A stretch of 64,000 nucleotides of DNA from the NCBI RefSeq assembly GCF_000350225.1, contig NW_005178652.1:584557-648556 (forward strand), written 5' to 3'. A program made the translations under genes and the position numbers. The DNA is from Chondrus crispus (Eukaryota > Rhodophyta > Florideophyceae > Gigartinales > Gigartinaceae). Below, piece after piece: positions 1 through 9,253 of the stretch. How positions within the stretch are numbered: position 1 is the stretch's first letter; each line of letters begins with the position of its first letter. Below the pieces are notes generated by a model. It was not told where the DNA came from. It did no database searches and saw only the letters and a list, made by a program, of their open reading frames with translations.

Positions 1-975
1 GAGGTTGGCTATGGTTGTGGGGATTGTGTTGTTCGCGATCCACATGTCGGGTAGGTGTCGCAATGCCGGGTGCGAGTTGAGGCCGTGTATGATGAATTCT
101 ATCGTGACAGATTCATCATGTTGAATGCTGGGGTACTCTGCGAGACACATTTTTGTCCGTATGGTTCGGTGTGCTGCGATGTATTCATCGATGTCCCCTC
201 CCGCCTTGATCTTTGTGCGTTGTGCTTCTTGTTTGAGGATGAGGTGTGTGGTTGGCGTTGAGTCAGTGAAGTGTGTTTTGATCTCTGCCAGAAGCTGTTG
301 AGGGGTGACGCTGAGGTCCATGTCGATTGTGCTTGCCAGATCCGCAGGGAGGCTGGTTATGATGCTCATGCGTAGGAATGCACATTTTCTGCGGTATATG
401 GAATGGTACGGGCTCGTTACTGTGGGGGGTGGTGAGCTTTCATCGAGGGCTGCCTCGACGTTGTTGATTATGGCTATGTCGTGGAGGGTTTGCGTCCATA
501 GCTTGTAGTTCGTTCCGTCGCTTGCGAGTGGAGGTAGCTGTCCATGCATTCTTGTGTCAGCTTGAGGCATTGCGGGTGCTATTTCTTGCTGGTTTGACAT
601 TTGTGGGCGCTCTGCAGGTGTTGTCGGGGCGTGTTGTGTTGGCTCTACGGGGGTGATCGGAGCTTGGTGTTGTGGCTCTACGGGTGTGGTCGGAGCGGGT
701 TGTGTTGGCTCTACGGGGGTGATCGGAGCTTGGTGTTGTGGCTCTACGGGTGTGGTCGGAGTGGGTTGTGTTGGCTCTACGGGGGTGATCGGAGCTTGGT
801 GTTGTGGCTCTACGGGTGTGGTCGGAGCGGGTTGTGTTGGCTCTACGCTTGCTGGCGGAGCTTGTGTGGTTGGGGCAACGGGGCTTTGTGGTGCCGTGCT
901 CTCGTTGTCCTGATCTCGTCCGGGTGGTCGGTATACGAGATGATCGTCTTGTAGTGGTGCGTGGTTAGGGTCCAT
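1..975 (-). CDS. Ty1/copia-type Gag, N-terminal part (runs off the window)
   Basis: An open frame starts at an ATG at 975 and continues leftward past base 1. The first ~120 residues are rich in Pro, Thr and Gln and contain 22-residue repeats. A globular part follows the internal Met encoded at 600. It has the motif DGTNYKLWTQTL, then NNVEAALDE, and a helical stretch ending near HGLNSHPALRHLP. This is the pattern of the UBN2-type Gag found at the start of copia polyproteins, a capsid protein that assembles in the cytoplasm. No zinc knuckle is reached inside the window. The family call rests on the motif pattern read by eye. The 5' LTR expected to the right is absent, because the tandem array begins only ~150 bp upstream of the ATG. 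The part visible here looks open. Confidence 0.65.
   Translation of the reverse strand, partial: MDPNHAPLQDDHLVYRPPGRDQDNESTAPQSPVAPTTQAPPASVEPTQPAPTTPVEPQHQAPITPVEPTQPTPTTPVEPQHQAPITPVEPTQPAPTTPVEPQHQAPITPVEPTQHAPTTPAERPQMSNQQEIAPAMPQADTRMHGQLPPLASDGTNYKLWTQTLHDIAIINNVEAALDESSPPPTVTSPYHSIYRRKCAFLRMSIITSLPADLASTIDMDLSVTPQQLLAEIKTHFTDSTPTTHLILKQEAQRTKIKAGGDIDEYIAAHRTIRTKMCLAEYPSIQHDESVTIEFIIHGLNSHPALRHLPDMWIANNTIPTTIANL
641..840. repeat. 66-bp tandem repeat inside copia gag
   Basis: Three 66-bp units begin at 641, 707 and 773 and a partial unit begins at 839. Each unit is itself made of two related ~33-bp halves. On the minus strand each unit encodes 22 residues built on TPVEPTQPAPTTPVEPQHQ. 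The unit length is a multiple of three, so the Gag frame stays open through it. Confidence 0.9.
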
Positions 976-1126
976 AACCTGTGATGCAAGATCGATGGCT
1001 CGGTTTACTGTGATCGCGTCTCTATCTACCTTATGTAGGGATGGTAGCGATCCGTAGGCCGGCGGCGATCGTGGTGAGTTGATCGCTGTTGTACGTGTGC
1101 AACGTGTGTGTATATGGCTCTCATGA
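976..1126. other. Copia leader truncated at the array junction
   Basis: This short stretch lies between the copia Gag ATG and the first base of the tandem array (1127). The Gag frame also stays open through it, so the true start could be upstream. I see no LTR, primer-binding site or other element. Confidence 0.5.
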
Positions 1127-1199
1127 CATTCAGCAAGGGTGCGGAACAGAAGCTTTCGTACTTCTAGCAAATTTATTAACGCTACGATTCTTCCGGTAA
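1127..1199 (+). pseudogene. 3' tail of a Sel1-repeat gene (array edge)
   Basis: The reading ends with FVLLANLLTLRFFR and a stop, matching the last codons of the Sel1-repeat genes at 4078 and 8050. The rest of this copy lies outside the array, replaced by the copia element. It is evidence that a further upstream unit once existed or that the crossover point lay here. Confidence 0.8.
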
Positions 1200-2281
1200 C
1201 GTGTGAAAGAAGAATGCGCACGACAAGTCGCTGCGGTGTGCCGTACTTTCGCCTGGTGGTCCTTAACGACAGATGTCTCCGTCGTTGGCTCCGTCGTTGG
1301 CTCCGTCGTTGGCCTTTGTGATCTTTCTTCCTGACTTTCCGGGCGTTCAGGTCTGAAGACCAAGGCCGTACACATCGCGCAAAATCTCCACATGCTTACT
1401 TGCACAAAACCCAACCAAGTGAAGGCGTGATTGTGACCACCAAAGTTCGCACATGGTTCATCGGCATCAAGGAAGATTTTGAAAACTCTGCAATGATTTG
1501 ATTAGTTGTTGGCGAGACGTTGCACAGTTTTCCGCTACCAAAAAACACGAGAGCTGCCCTTCAAGGCGTGGCACAAGGCTTCGGCATTGTCGGCCGGAAG
1601 CCCATGTGCATCATTCAGGGGAAGGACTGACGCAGCTCTTTCAAGATTCTGCGCTTCGAATGGCTCACCGGAGAAAACTGATGTCGATCTCTACAGTTCC
1701 ACGCGAGCGAGTCAGGCACACACTCACCCTCCCGACCGAAGTCGAGGTTTCAGGGCGAGGTGCCGGTTCTTGTGAAGAGTAACAGTGAAAGACCAAGTCG
1801 CTTACTTTCGCGATATTTCACACCTTATCGCGCCTGTTACCCAATGAATGACAAGCATCCGAATTCCTCGCTTCCTCTAGATTGGACGTCACTTTACGAA
1901 AAAGTCTTGGTACCAAGGCGCCCTTTTCCCATCACACGAATTTATCTTGTCACCGCGAACAGGGGGGCCGTCCGAAACGGCTCAGCGGAACAATGTATCG
2001 GCCTTGGCATGTCCGAGAAGTCAACCTCGTGGTCAGGCAAATCTGAGTTTTGAGATTCGTGCGTGCACTTCCTTAAACATTTCGGTATCTTGCTTCGGTT
2101 TCATGAAAAGTCGAGCTGGAGGTAGGTCCTGGGTTCTCGTCTGAGAACCATGCCGATGACGGAAGTACTTCTACCCAGCGATTCTTGATCTCCTACCATC
2201 CTATACTTTGTGCGGAACATTGTCGCAGACTTACCCTGTCTGCCCCTGCGTAGGCGACAGTGTCCAAGAATACAGCCCTGG
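1200..2281. other. Unit spacer, no recognisable gene (also 5175-6256 and 9129-10222)
   Basis: About 1.08 kb separates the convergent 3' ends of the Sel1-like and protease genes. Short frames of 65-127 codons are conserved here only because the whole DNA is conserved; none has a credible ATG context or recognisable domain. The Sel1 gene could extend into this region through a further intron: a GTAACG donor-like site overlaps its stop codon and a pyrimidine-rich ...gttcag acceptor-like site lies near 1352. I cannot decide this from sequence alone. Confidence 0.5.
1277..1312. repeat. 12-bp tandem repeat, 3 copies (array edge unit)
   Basis: The unit is ctccgtcgttgg. Copy number varies between array units (3, 3 and 4), making it a small VNTR in otherwise near-identical DNA. 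Confidence 0.9.
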
Positions 2282-3526
2282 TCACTCGACTTGTGGTAAG
2301 CTTCCTAATTGCGCGTCATTCCTTCTCTTCCTGGCGATAAAGAATACGGCTACAACCCCTACGATTGCGACTGCGGCAACACCACCGATTCCATACAGCG
2401 CTTTTGTCCCCGTTGAAGTCCCCTCGACGGTTGCCCTTGAATCACTATCTGGCAGGCTCGGGCCAGAGCTGGCACTTGGACTCGGGGATGTGGAGGCTGG
2501 CTGGGAGGCAGACTGCTTGGCACCTGATATTTCCTTAAAATCAACACCAATCTCACGCATGGCCTTGACAAACGAGCTCACACGTGTATAGACAGTCCCC
2601 GTGTCCAGACATATGATGCCGGTGGATAGCGAAACAATCCCAATCAGGAATGGTCGTCCTTTCAAGTCGTACTGAACCAAAGGTCCACCCGAATCGGCAG
2701 TGCAGGGAGCGCATGGCGTTACTGCGGTGCACAGCATGCTGTCCAGGATATCTATGGGCTCTTTCAGATTGGAGTAAAACTCCGCGCAGTCTTCTTGCGG
2801 AGAGACCAACACATCGGTTTGGCGAAGGATTTCGTCTAATGGCAGACGGTCATGTTCTCCAGCAGGGGTTCGTGTGATACCATATCCAGCTACGCGTACG
2901 GGTTGACCGGCCACTGGAAAATCATCATCGATGTTTACACGCATGAACTTGGTGCCCGCCGGAGCAGGCCTTGCGAGTTTCCCGACAGCTATGTCCTTAT
3001 TGAACCGAGCATATTTGGGTCCGGATTGTTTATGAACGATGAACTTGATCGGGATTTCAATGGCTTCTGTCGCGTTTTCCCCGACAACGAGGGCCACCCC
3101 GTTCAATGTGAGAAGTTCGTCCCTGGCGCAGTGGGCCGCAGTTGCTACCCAGGTAGGCGCGATTAGGACACCACTACATACAAGTGCCCTCTTTTTAGGT
3201 CCCTCACCAAAGTCGTAATAGAGAGCGGCCATGTACGGGCCGAGCTTGGTGTCTGGATCCCCCCCAATGATCCGTGACGACGGAATTAAGGGCGGGCACA
3301 CCGATGCTGGAGAATCCTTCTTCCGCCCTTGTCCCATCCGTTCTCCCTTCTTTTTCGCTTTTCTGCCAGTTGTGGCAACTTGCCGGGCCCGTAGAGATGG
3401 CTTGCGATAGTGCCGGCGTAGTCCCGGGACCCGCCTGACAACATTGTCGGATTCGGCGAGAGACGAGTGAATGAAGAGTACCACGCACAGGGCATGCAAC
3501 ACAGGAAGTAGCCTCCAAAAATGCAT
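2282..3526 (-). CDS. Membrane-anchored S1A serine protease, copy 1
   Basis: The product has 414 residues and starts at the ATG at 3526. An upstream extension of the frame begins only at GTG and was rejected. Residues 1-25 form a signal peptide. A basic propeptide (RRHYRK, GRKAKKKG) precedes the activation site RIIGG at 85-89. The catalytic triad is present: His132 in TAAHC, Asp178 in FNKDIAV and Ser279 in TADSGGP. A Ser/Pro-rich stalk (about 338-370) leads to one membrane helix (about 377-398) followed by RKRR, giving a type I protein with an outward catalytic domain. By chymotrypsin numbering position 189 is Ala rather than Asp, so trypsin-like cleavage after Lys or Arg is not expected. Gly193 is replaced by Ala. 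It is divergent with the Sel1-like gene at 4078. The natural substrate is unknown. Confidence 0.85.
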   Translation of the reverse strand: MHFWRLLPVLHALCVVLFIHSSLAESDNVVRRVPGLRRHYRKPSLRARQVATTGRKAKKKGERMGQGRKKDSPASVCPPLIPSSRIIGGDPDTKLGPYMAALYYDFGEGPKKRALVCSGVLIAPTWVATAAHCARDELLTLNGVALVVGENATEAIEIPIKFIVHKQSGPKYARFNKDIAVGKLARPAPAGTKFMRVNIDDDFPVAGQPVRVAGYGITRTPAGEHDRLPLDEILRQTDVLVSPQEDCAEFYSNLKEPIDILDSMLCTAVTPCAPCTADSGGPLVQYDLKGRPFLIGIVSLSTGIICLDTGTVYTRVSSFVKAMREIGVDFKEISGAKQSASQPASTSPSPSASSGPSLPDSDSRATVEGTSTGTKALYGIGGVAAVAIVGVVAVFFIARKRRNDAQLGSLPQVE

Positions 3527-3634
3527 GAGGAGTTGTTTGCAGAAGGATGGAGGTTGGGTAAGGAAGTCTCGCTGCTGTGCTGCCCTGAGGTGTAGAAGGA
3601 AAATGTACGGAAGGAGAGAGGAAGAAGTAGCTAT

Positions 3635-3643
3635 GTTATAAAC
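3635..3643 (-). promoter_or_regulatory. TATA-like element upstream of protease copy 1
   Basis: On the minus strand the sequence reads GTTTATAAC, about 110 bp upstream of the ATG. The same element is at 7607-7615 (copy 2) and 11591-11599 (copy 3). The spacing fits a core promoter plus a short 5' leader. This is a by-eye match only. Confidence 0.4.
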
Positions 3644-3890
3644 ACCTTGTCGAACGACTGTGCTTGGGGGCACCCGATTTGAAACACAACGGGATACTTG
3701 CACTATGCTCTGCCGGTACCCATCCCGAAGCTGAACAGTTTAGAAGGGGACCTTAAAGTTATATTAGTGTACGATAGGAGGAACCACGTGAGACGACGCG
3801 GCACAAATCTGTTATGCTTTACTGCGCTTCCAAGTGTGGTCTCTCTTGCGCAAATTGCACTTCAGTTTGGTACACCACTACACTTATCAT

Positions 3891-3948
3891 ACAACATGGT
3901 ACTACAGTGCCTGGTAGTACTGTACCAGGCACTGTAGTACGATGTTGT
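3891..3948. repeat. Long hairpin in the shared promoter, unit A
   Basis: Arms 3899-3916 and 3923-3940 are perfect 18-bp inverted repeats around a 6-base spacer (gtactg). After one mismatched base they extend 7 bp further on each side, giving 26-bp arms with one mismatch. It lies between the divergent protease and Sel1-like genes. Confidence 0.95.
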
Positions 3949-4077
3949 TCCAGGCTGGTACAGTCTGGAGAAGTGGTTTCAGGGCGCTTGTCTCGCATTG
4001 GACCGCTGCACAGTAAGTGTGCGAGCAGCTTAGGACTCTTATTGTGGCCTATTTTTCGCTTAGAATATCTGCTATAG

Positions 4078-5174
4078 ATGGTCATTAGGGAACTGCCGCG
4101 GTTTAACCTCATAGTAGGACAGGCTTCCACAGCATTATTCTTCTCCTGCCAGCATGACGAATCAGGACTTGCGGTCCAGCTAAAATGCCTCGACGGCGAT
4201 AGAGCGTATCCCAACGCGCAACACGGGGACCAACAAGCGTTGAACCCTTGGACTCCACGGAAGGTATTGCGTTGCGTAACAACACCCACTCCGGTGAGAA
4301 AACCCTTTTTTTACAAACCTTTACCAATGCGGCGTATAGCATCGAGCTAGTCAAACGATTCGCAAGGAAAGAAAGCCGCGCCACGGATTGCGCCACGGAT
4401 TGCGCCACGGACTGCACGGTGCGTGTCGTGTCTTTTTTTTTTTTGTTCTTGGCAGGGACGCGTTGCAGCTTCGCATTAATCCTGCCGTGTCCTCTCCGAA
4501 AAAGACAGGCATACTGTCTCTGGCGGGAACGGTTGAGTGAGGAAACTGTCAGTGGGCCGTGTCTCGGTCGTCTCTTGGAGGAAGGAGCCCCAGGAGTCTC
4601 TCCTGATTCTCGAAGGGCGGTCGAATTGCTTCAACAGTCAGTCTCCAAAGGTGGTAGCATTGACGCATTGATCATTTGGGCGGAAATTCTTGAGAACGGC
4701 GCTGACGGGGTTTCCCGAGACGTGAAACATGCTACGCAACTATACGAAGACGCAATCGCGAAGGACGCAGATCCCCGTGCAATGTATCATCTGGCCGCGT
4801 TGCGGCAGCGAAACTTGCAAGATAATAGTAACGGTCTCATGGTTGCGGTACAGTTATATGAACGAGTTATTGACGTGGGCGATCATGTTGGCGCAATGGT
4901 AAAGCTGGCGGGAATTTTCGAGTATGGCGCGGAAAACATTCCAGCTAATCGCATTCGCGCCATCAAGTTGTACAAAGAGGCGGCAGTGAAGGGATGCAGT
5001 GTAGCAATGTCCCAGTTGGCTACACTACTTGAAACGGATGTGGATGAGAAAGCGACAAGAAGCACAGATTTGCTCCGATCTGTAGATTGGTACTGCCGCG
5101 CCATTCAGCAAGGGTGCGGAACAGAAGCTTTCGTACTTCTAGCAAATTTATTAACGCTACGATTCTTCCGGTAA
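4078..5174 (+). CDS. Sel1-repeat protein, copy 1 (proposed two exons)
   Basis: Proposed exons are 4078-4293 and 4509-5174, coding for 293 residues. Exon 1 begins with ATG (MVIRELPRF). It ends in phase 0 at a GTGAG donor, which is GTGAGT in the other copies. The second-exon frame has no usable upstream ATG, so an intron is likely. A T-rich tract ending in ttggcag at 4451-4455 looks like an acceptor, but only the AG at 4508 keeps the frame, so the exact acceptor is uncertain. The second exon carries Sel1/TPR-like helical repeats of about 36-40 residues with motifs GAPGVSPDSRRAVELL, GADGVSRDVKHATQLY and AIKLYKEAAVKGCSVAM. Such proteins are usually adaptor scaffolds; the partner is unknown. It is transcribed away from the protease. 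Confidence 0.6.
4380..4415 (+). repeat. 12-bp tandem repeat in the proposed Sel1 intron
   Basis: Three 12-bp units of the type cacggattgcgc lie between the proposed donor and the T-tract. They recur in units B (about 8334) and C (about 12316). In one frame they read as ATDC repeated, but the intron model makes them noncoding. Confidence 0.7.
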
Positions 5175-5251
5175 CGTGTGAAAGAAGAATGCGCACGACA
5201 TGTCGCTGCGGTGTGCCGTACTTTCGCCTGGTGGTCCTTAACGACAGATGG

Positions 5252-5287
5252 CTCCGTCGTTGGCTCCGTCGTTGGCTCCGTCGTTGG
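5252..5287. repeat. 12-bp tandem repeat, 3 copies (unit A/B spacer)
   Basis: Same ctccgtcgttgg unit as at 1277. Confidence 0.9.
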
Positions 5288-6256
5288 CCTTTGTGATCTT
5301 TCTTCCTGACTTTCCGGGCGTTCAGGTCTGAAGACCAAGGCCGTACACATCGCGCAAAATCTCCACATGCTTACTTGCACAAAACCCAACCAAGTGAAGG
5401 CGTGATTGTGACCACCAAAGTTCGCACATGGTTCATCGGCATCAAGGAAGATTTTGAAAACTCTGCAATGATTTGATTAGTTGTTGGCGAGACGTTGCAC
5501 AGTTTTCCGCTACCAAAAAACACGAGAGCTGCCCTTCAAGGCGTGGCACAAGGCTTCGGCATTGTCGGCCGGAAGCCCATGTGCATCATTCAGGGGAAGG
5601 ACTGACGCAGCTCTTTCAAGATTCTGCGCTTCGAATGGCTCACCGGAGAAAACTGATGTCGATCTCTACAGTTCCACGCGAGCGAGTCAGGCACACACTC
5701 ACCCTCCCGACCGAAGTCGAGGTTTCAGGGCGAGGTGCCGGTTCTTGTGAAGAGTAACAGTGAAAGACCAAGTCGCTTACTTTCGCGATATTTCACACCT
5801 TATCGCGCCTGTTACCCAATGAATGACAAGCATCCGAATTCCTCGCTTCCTCTAGATTGGACGTCACTTTACGAAAAAGTCTTGGTACCAAGGCGCCCTT
5901 TTCCCATCACACGAATTTATCTTGTCACCGCGAACAGGGGGGCCGTCCGAAACGGCTCAGCGGAACAATGTATCGGCCTTGGCATGTCCGAGAAGTCAAC
6001 CTCGTGGTCAGGCAAATCTGAGTTTTGAGATTCGTGCGTGCACTTCCTTAAACATTTCGGTATCTTGCTTCGGTTTCATGAAAAGTCGAGCTGGAGGTAG
6101 GTCCTGGGTTCTCGTCTGAGAACCATGCCGATGACGGAAGTACTTCTACCCAGCGATTCTTGATCTCCTACCATCCTATACTTTGTGCGGAACATTTTCG
6201 CAGACTTACCCTGTCTGCCCCTGCGTAGGCGACAGTGTCCAAGAATACAGCCCTGG

Positions 6257-7498
6257 TCACTCGACTTGTGGTAAGCTTCCTAATTGCGCGTCATTCCTTC
6301 TCTTCCTGGCGATAAAGAATACGGCTACAACCCCTACGATTGCGACTGCGGCAACACCACCGATTCCATACAGCGCTTTTGTCCCCGTTGAAGTCCCCTC
6401 CACGGTTGCCCTTGAATCACTATCTGGCAGGCTCGGGCCAGAGCTGGCACTTGGACTCGGGGATGTGGAGGCTGGCTGGGGGGCAGACTGCTTGGCACCT
6501 GATATTTCCTTAAAATCAACACCATTCTCACGCATGAACTTGACAAACGAGCTCATACGTGTATAGACAGTCGCCGTGCCCACACAGTTGCCGGCGGCTA
6601 GCGAAACAATCCCAATCAGGAATGGTCGTCCTTTCAAGTCGTACTGAACCAAAGGTCCACCCGAATCGGCAGTGCAGGGAGCGCATGGCGTTACTGCGGT
6701 GCACAGCATGCTGTCCAGGATATCTATGGGCTCTTTCAGGTTGGAGTAAAACTCTGCGCAGTCTTCTTGCGGATAGACCAACACATCGGTTTGGCGAAGG
6801 ATTTCGTCTAATGGCGGAAGGTCATTTTTTCCAGCAGGGGCTCGTGTGATACCATATCCAGCTACGCGTACGGGTTGATCGGCCACTGGAAAATCATCAT
6901 CGGTGTTTACACGCATGAACTTGGTGCCCGCCGAAGCAGGCCTTGCGAGTTTCCCGAAAGCTATGTCCTTATTGAACCGAGCATATTTGGGTCCGGATTG
7001 TTTAGGAACGAGGAACTTGATCGGGATTTCAATGGCTTCTGTCGCGTTTTCCCCGACAACGAGGGCCACCGGGTTCGATGTGAGAAGTCGGTCCTTGGCG
7101 CAGTGGGCCGCAGTTGCTACCCAGGTAGGCGCGATTAGGACACCACTACATACAAGTCCCCTCTCGTCAGGTCCCTCACCAAAGTCGTAATAGAGAGCGG
7201 CCATGTACGGGCCGAGCTTGGTGTCTGGATCCCCCCCAATGATCCGTGACGACGGAATTAAGGGCGGGCACACCGATGCTGGAGAATCCTTCTTCCGCCC
7301 TTGTCCCATCCGTTCTCCCTTCTTTTTCGCTTTTCTGCCAGTTGTGGCAACTTGCCGGGCCCGTAGAGATGGCTTGCGATAGTGCCGGCGTAGTCCCGGG
7401 ACCCGCCTGACAACATTGTCGGATTCGGCGAGAGACGAGTGAATGAAGAGTACCACGCACAGGGCATGCAACACAGGAAGTAGCCTCCAAAAATGCAT
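6257..7498 (-). CDS. Membrane-anchored S1A serine protease, copy 2
   Basis: The product has 413 residues with the same architecture as copy 1: signal peptide, basic propeptide, RIIGG, TAAHC, FNKDIAF, TADSGGP, a Ser/Pro stalk and a C-terminal membrane helix. The first ~108 residues and the last ~70 match copy 1 almost exactly, yet the catalytic domain differs at about 30 positions. The changes cluster in stretches such as DERG for KKRA, AKDRLLTSNP for ARDELLTLNG, and the region before the C-terminal helix of the protease fold. The triad and the odd Ala at position 189 are kept, so it looks functional. It shares a promoter interval with the Sel1-like gene at 8050. Confidence 0.85.
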   Translation of the reverse strand: MHFWRLLPVLHALCVVLFIHSSLAESDNVVRRVPGLRRHYRKPSLRARQVATTGRKAKKKGERMGQGRKKDSPASVCPPLIPSSRIIGGDPDTKLGPYMAALYYDFGEGPDERGLVCSGVLIAPTWVATAAHCAKDRLLTSNPVALVVGENATEAIEIPIKFLVPKQSGPKYARFNKDIAFGKLARPASAGTKFMRVNTDDDFPVADQPVRVAGYGITRAPAGKNDLPPLDEILRQTDVLVYPQEDCAEFYSNLKEPIDILDSMLCTAVTPCAPCTADSGGPLVQYDLKGRPFLIGIVSLAAGNCVGTATVYTRMSSFVKFMRENGVDFKEISGAKQSAPQPASTSPSPSASSGPSLPDSDSRATVEGTSTGTKALYGIGGVAAVAIVGVVAVFFIARKRRNDAQLGSLPQVE

Positions 7499-7862
7499 GA
7501 GGAGTTGTTTGCAGAAGGATGGAGGTTGGGTAAGGAAGTCTCGCTGCTGTGCTGCCCTGAGGTGTAGAAGGAAAATGTACGGAAGGAGAGAGGAAGAAGT
7601 AGCTATGTTATAAACACCTTGTCGAACGACTGTGCTTGGGGGCACCCGATTTGAAACACAACGGGATACTTGCACTATGCTCTGCCGGTACCCATCCCGA
7701 AGCTGAACAGTTTAGAAGGGGACCTTAAAGTTATATTAGTGTACGATAGGAGGAACCACGTGAGACGACGCGGCACAAATCTGTTATGCTTTACTGCGCT
7801 TCCAAGTGTGGTCTCTCTTGCGCAAATTGCACTTCAGTTTGGTACACCACTACACTTATCAT

Positions 7863-7920
7863 ACAACATGGTACTACAGTGCCTGGTAGTACTGTACCAG
7901 GCACTGTAGTACGATGTTGT
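7863..7920. repeat. Long hairpin in the shared promoter, unit B
   Basis: Identical to the unit A hairpin: 18-bp perfect arms at 7871-7888 and 7895-7912, extended by 7 bp after one mismatch. Confidence 0.95.
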
Positions 7921-8049
7921 TCCAGGCTGGTACAGTCTGGAGAAGTGGTTTCAGGGCGCTTGTCTCGCATTGGACCGCTGCACAGTAAGTGTGCGAGCAG
8001 CTTAGGACTCTTATTGTGGCCTATTTTTCGCTTAGAATATCTGCTATAG

Positions 8050-9128
8050 ATGGTCATTAGGGAACTGCCGCGGTTTAACCTCATCGCAGGACAGGCTTCC
8101 ACAGCATTATTCTTCTCCTGCCAGCATGACGAATCAGGACTTGCGGTCCAGCTAAAATGCCTCGACGGCGATAGAGCGTATCCCAACGCGCAACACGGGG
8201 ACCACCAAGCGTTGAACCCTTGGACTCCACGGAAGGTATTGCGTTGCGTAACAACACCCACTCCAGTGAGTACCGATGTGCCGGCCGCATAGCGTGGAGC
8301 TAGTCAAACGATTCGCAAGGAAATGAAGCCGCGCCACGGATTGCACCACGGATTGCGCCACGGACTGCACGGTGCGTGTCGTGTCTTTTTTTTTTTTTGT
8401 TCTTGGCAGGGACGTGTTGCAGCTTCGCATTAATTCTGCCGTGTCCACTCTGAAAAAGACAGGCATACTGTCTCTGGCGGGAACGATTGAGTGAGGAAAC
8501 TGTCAGCGGGCCGTGTCTCGGTCGTCTCTTGGAGGAAGGAGCCCCAGGAGTCTCTCCTGATTCTCGAAGGGCGGTCGAATTGCTTCAACAGTCAGTCTCC
8601 AAAGGTGGTAGCATTGACGCATTGATCATTTGGGCGGAAATTCTTGAGAACGGCGCTGACGGGGTTTCCCGAGACGTGAAACATGCTACACAACTATACG
8701 AAGACGCAATCGCGAAGGACGCAGATCCCCGTGCAATGTATCATCTGGCCGCGTTGCGGCAGCGAAACTTGCAAGATAATAGTAACGGTCTCATGGTTGC
8801 GGTACAGTTATATGAACGAGTTATTGACGTGGGCGATCATGTTGGCGCAATGGTAAAGCTGGCGGGAACTTTCGAGTATGGCGCGGAAAACATTCCAGCT
8901 AATCGCATTCGCGCCATCAAGTTGTACAAAGAGGCGGCAGTGAAGGGATGCAGTGTAGCAATGTCCCAGTTGGCTACACTACTTGAAACGGATGTGGATG
9001 AGAATGCGACAAGAAGCACAGATTTGCTCCGATCTGTAGATTGGTACTGCCGCGCCATTCAGCAAGGGTGCGGAACAGAAGCTTTCGTACTTCTAGCAAA
9101 TTTATTAACGCTACGATTCTTCCGGTAA
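8050..9128 (+). CDS. Sel1-repeat protein, copy 2 (proposed two exons)
   Basis: Proposed exons are 8050-8265 and 8463-9128, again 293 residues. Exon 1 ends at CCA|GTGAGT, a better donor than in copy 1. Without splicing the frame stops soon after at PVSTDVPAA, which supports the intron model. The second exon is almost identical to copy 1, with Ile to Thr in the GIFEYGAEN motif and Lys to Asn in VDEKATRST. The Sel1-like repeats and gene context are the same as in copy 1. Confidence 0.6.
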
Positions 9129-9205
9129 CGTGTGAAAGAAGAATGCGCACGACAAGTCGCTGCGGTGTGCCGTACTTTCGCTTGGTGGTCCTTAACGACA
9201 GATGG

Positions 9206-9253
9206 CTCCGTCGTTGGCTCCGTCGTTGGCTCCGTCGTTGGCTCCGTCGTTGG
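9206..9253. repeat. 12-bp tandem repeat, 4 copies (unit B/C spacer)
   Basis: Same ctccgtcgttgg unit as at 1277, with one extra copy. Confidence 0.9.

Noticed and set aside
1130-1414. A 94-codon minus-strand frame with PTTEPTTEP repeats, present in each spacer
   Set aside because: It is the reverse reading of the 12-bp VNTR and overlaps the Sel1 3' end. It is conserved only because the whole unit is conserved.
1498-2053. Short plus-strand frames repeated in every spacer
   Set aside because: No ATG in a sensible place, no domain, and overlapping alternatives in other frames.
3527-3703. A 59-codon N-terminal extension of the array proteases
   Set aside because: It begins at GTG, includes the TATA-like region, and would bury the signal peptide. 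The ATG at 3526 fits a secreted protein.
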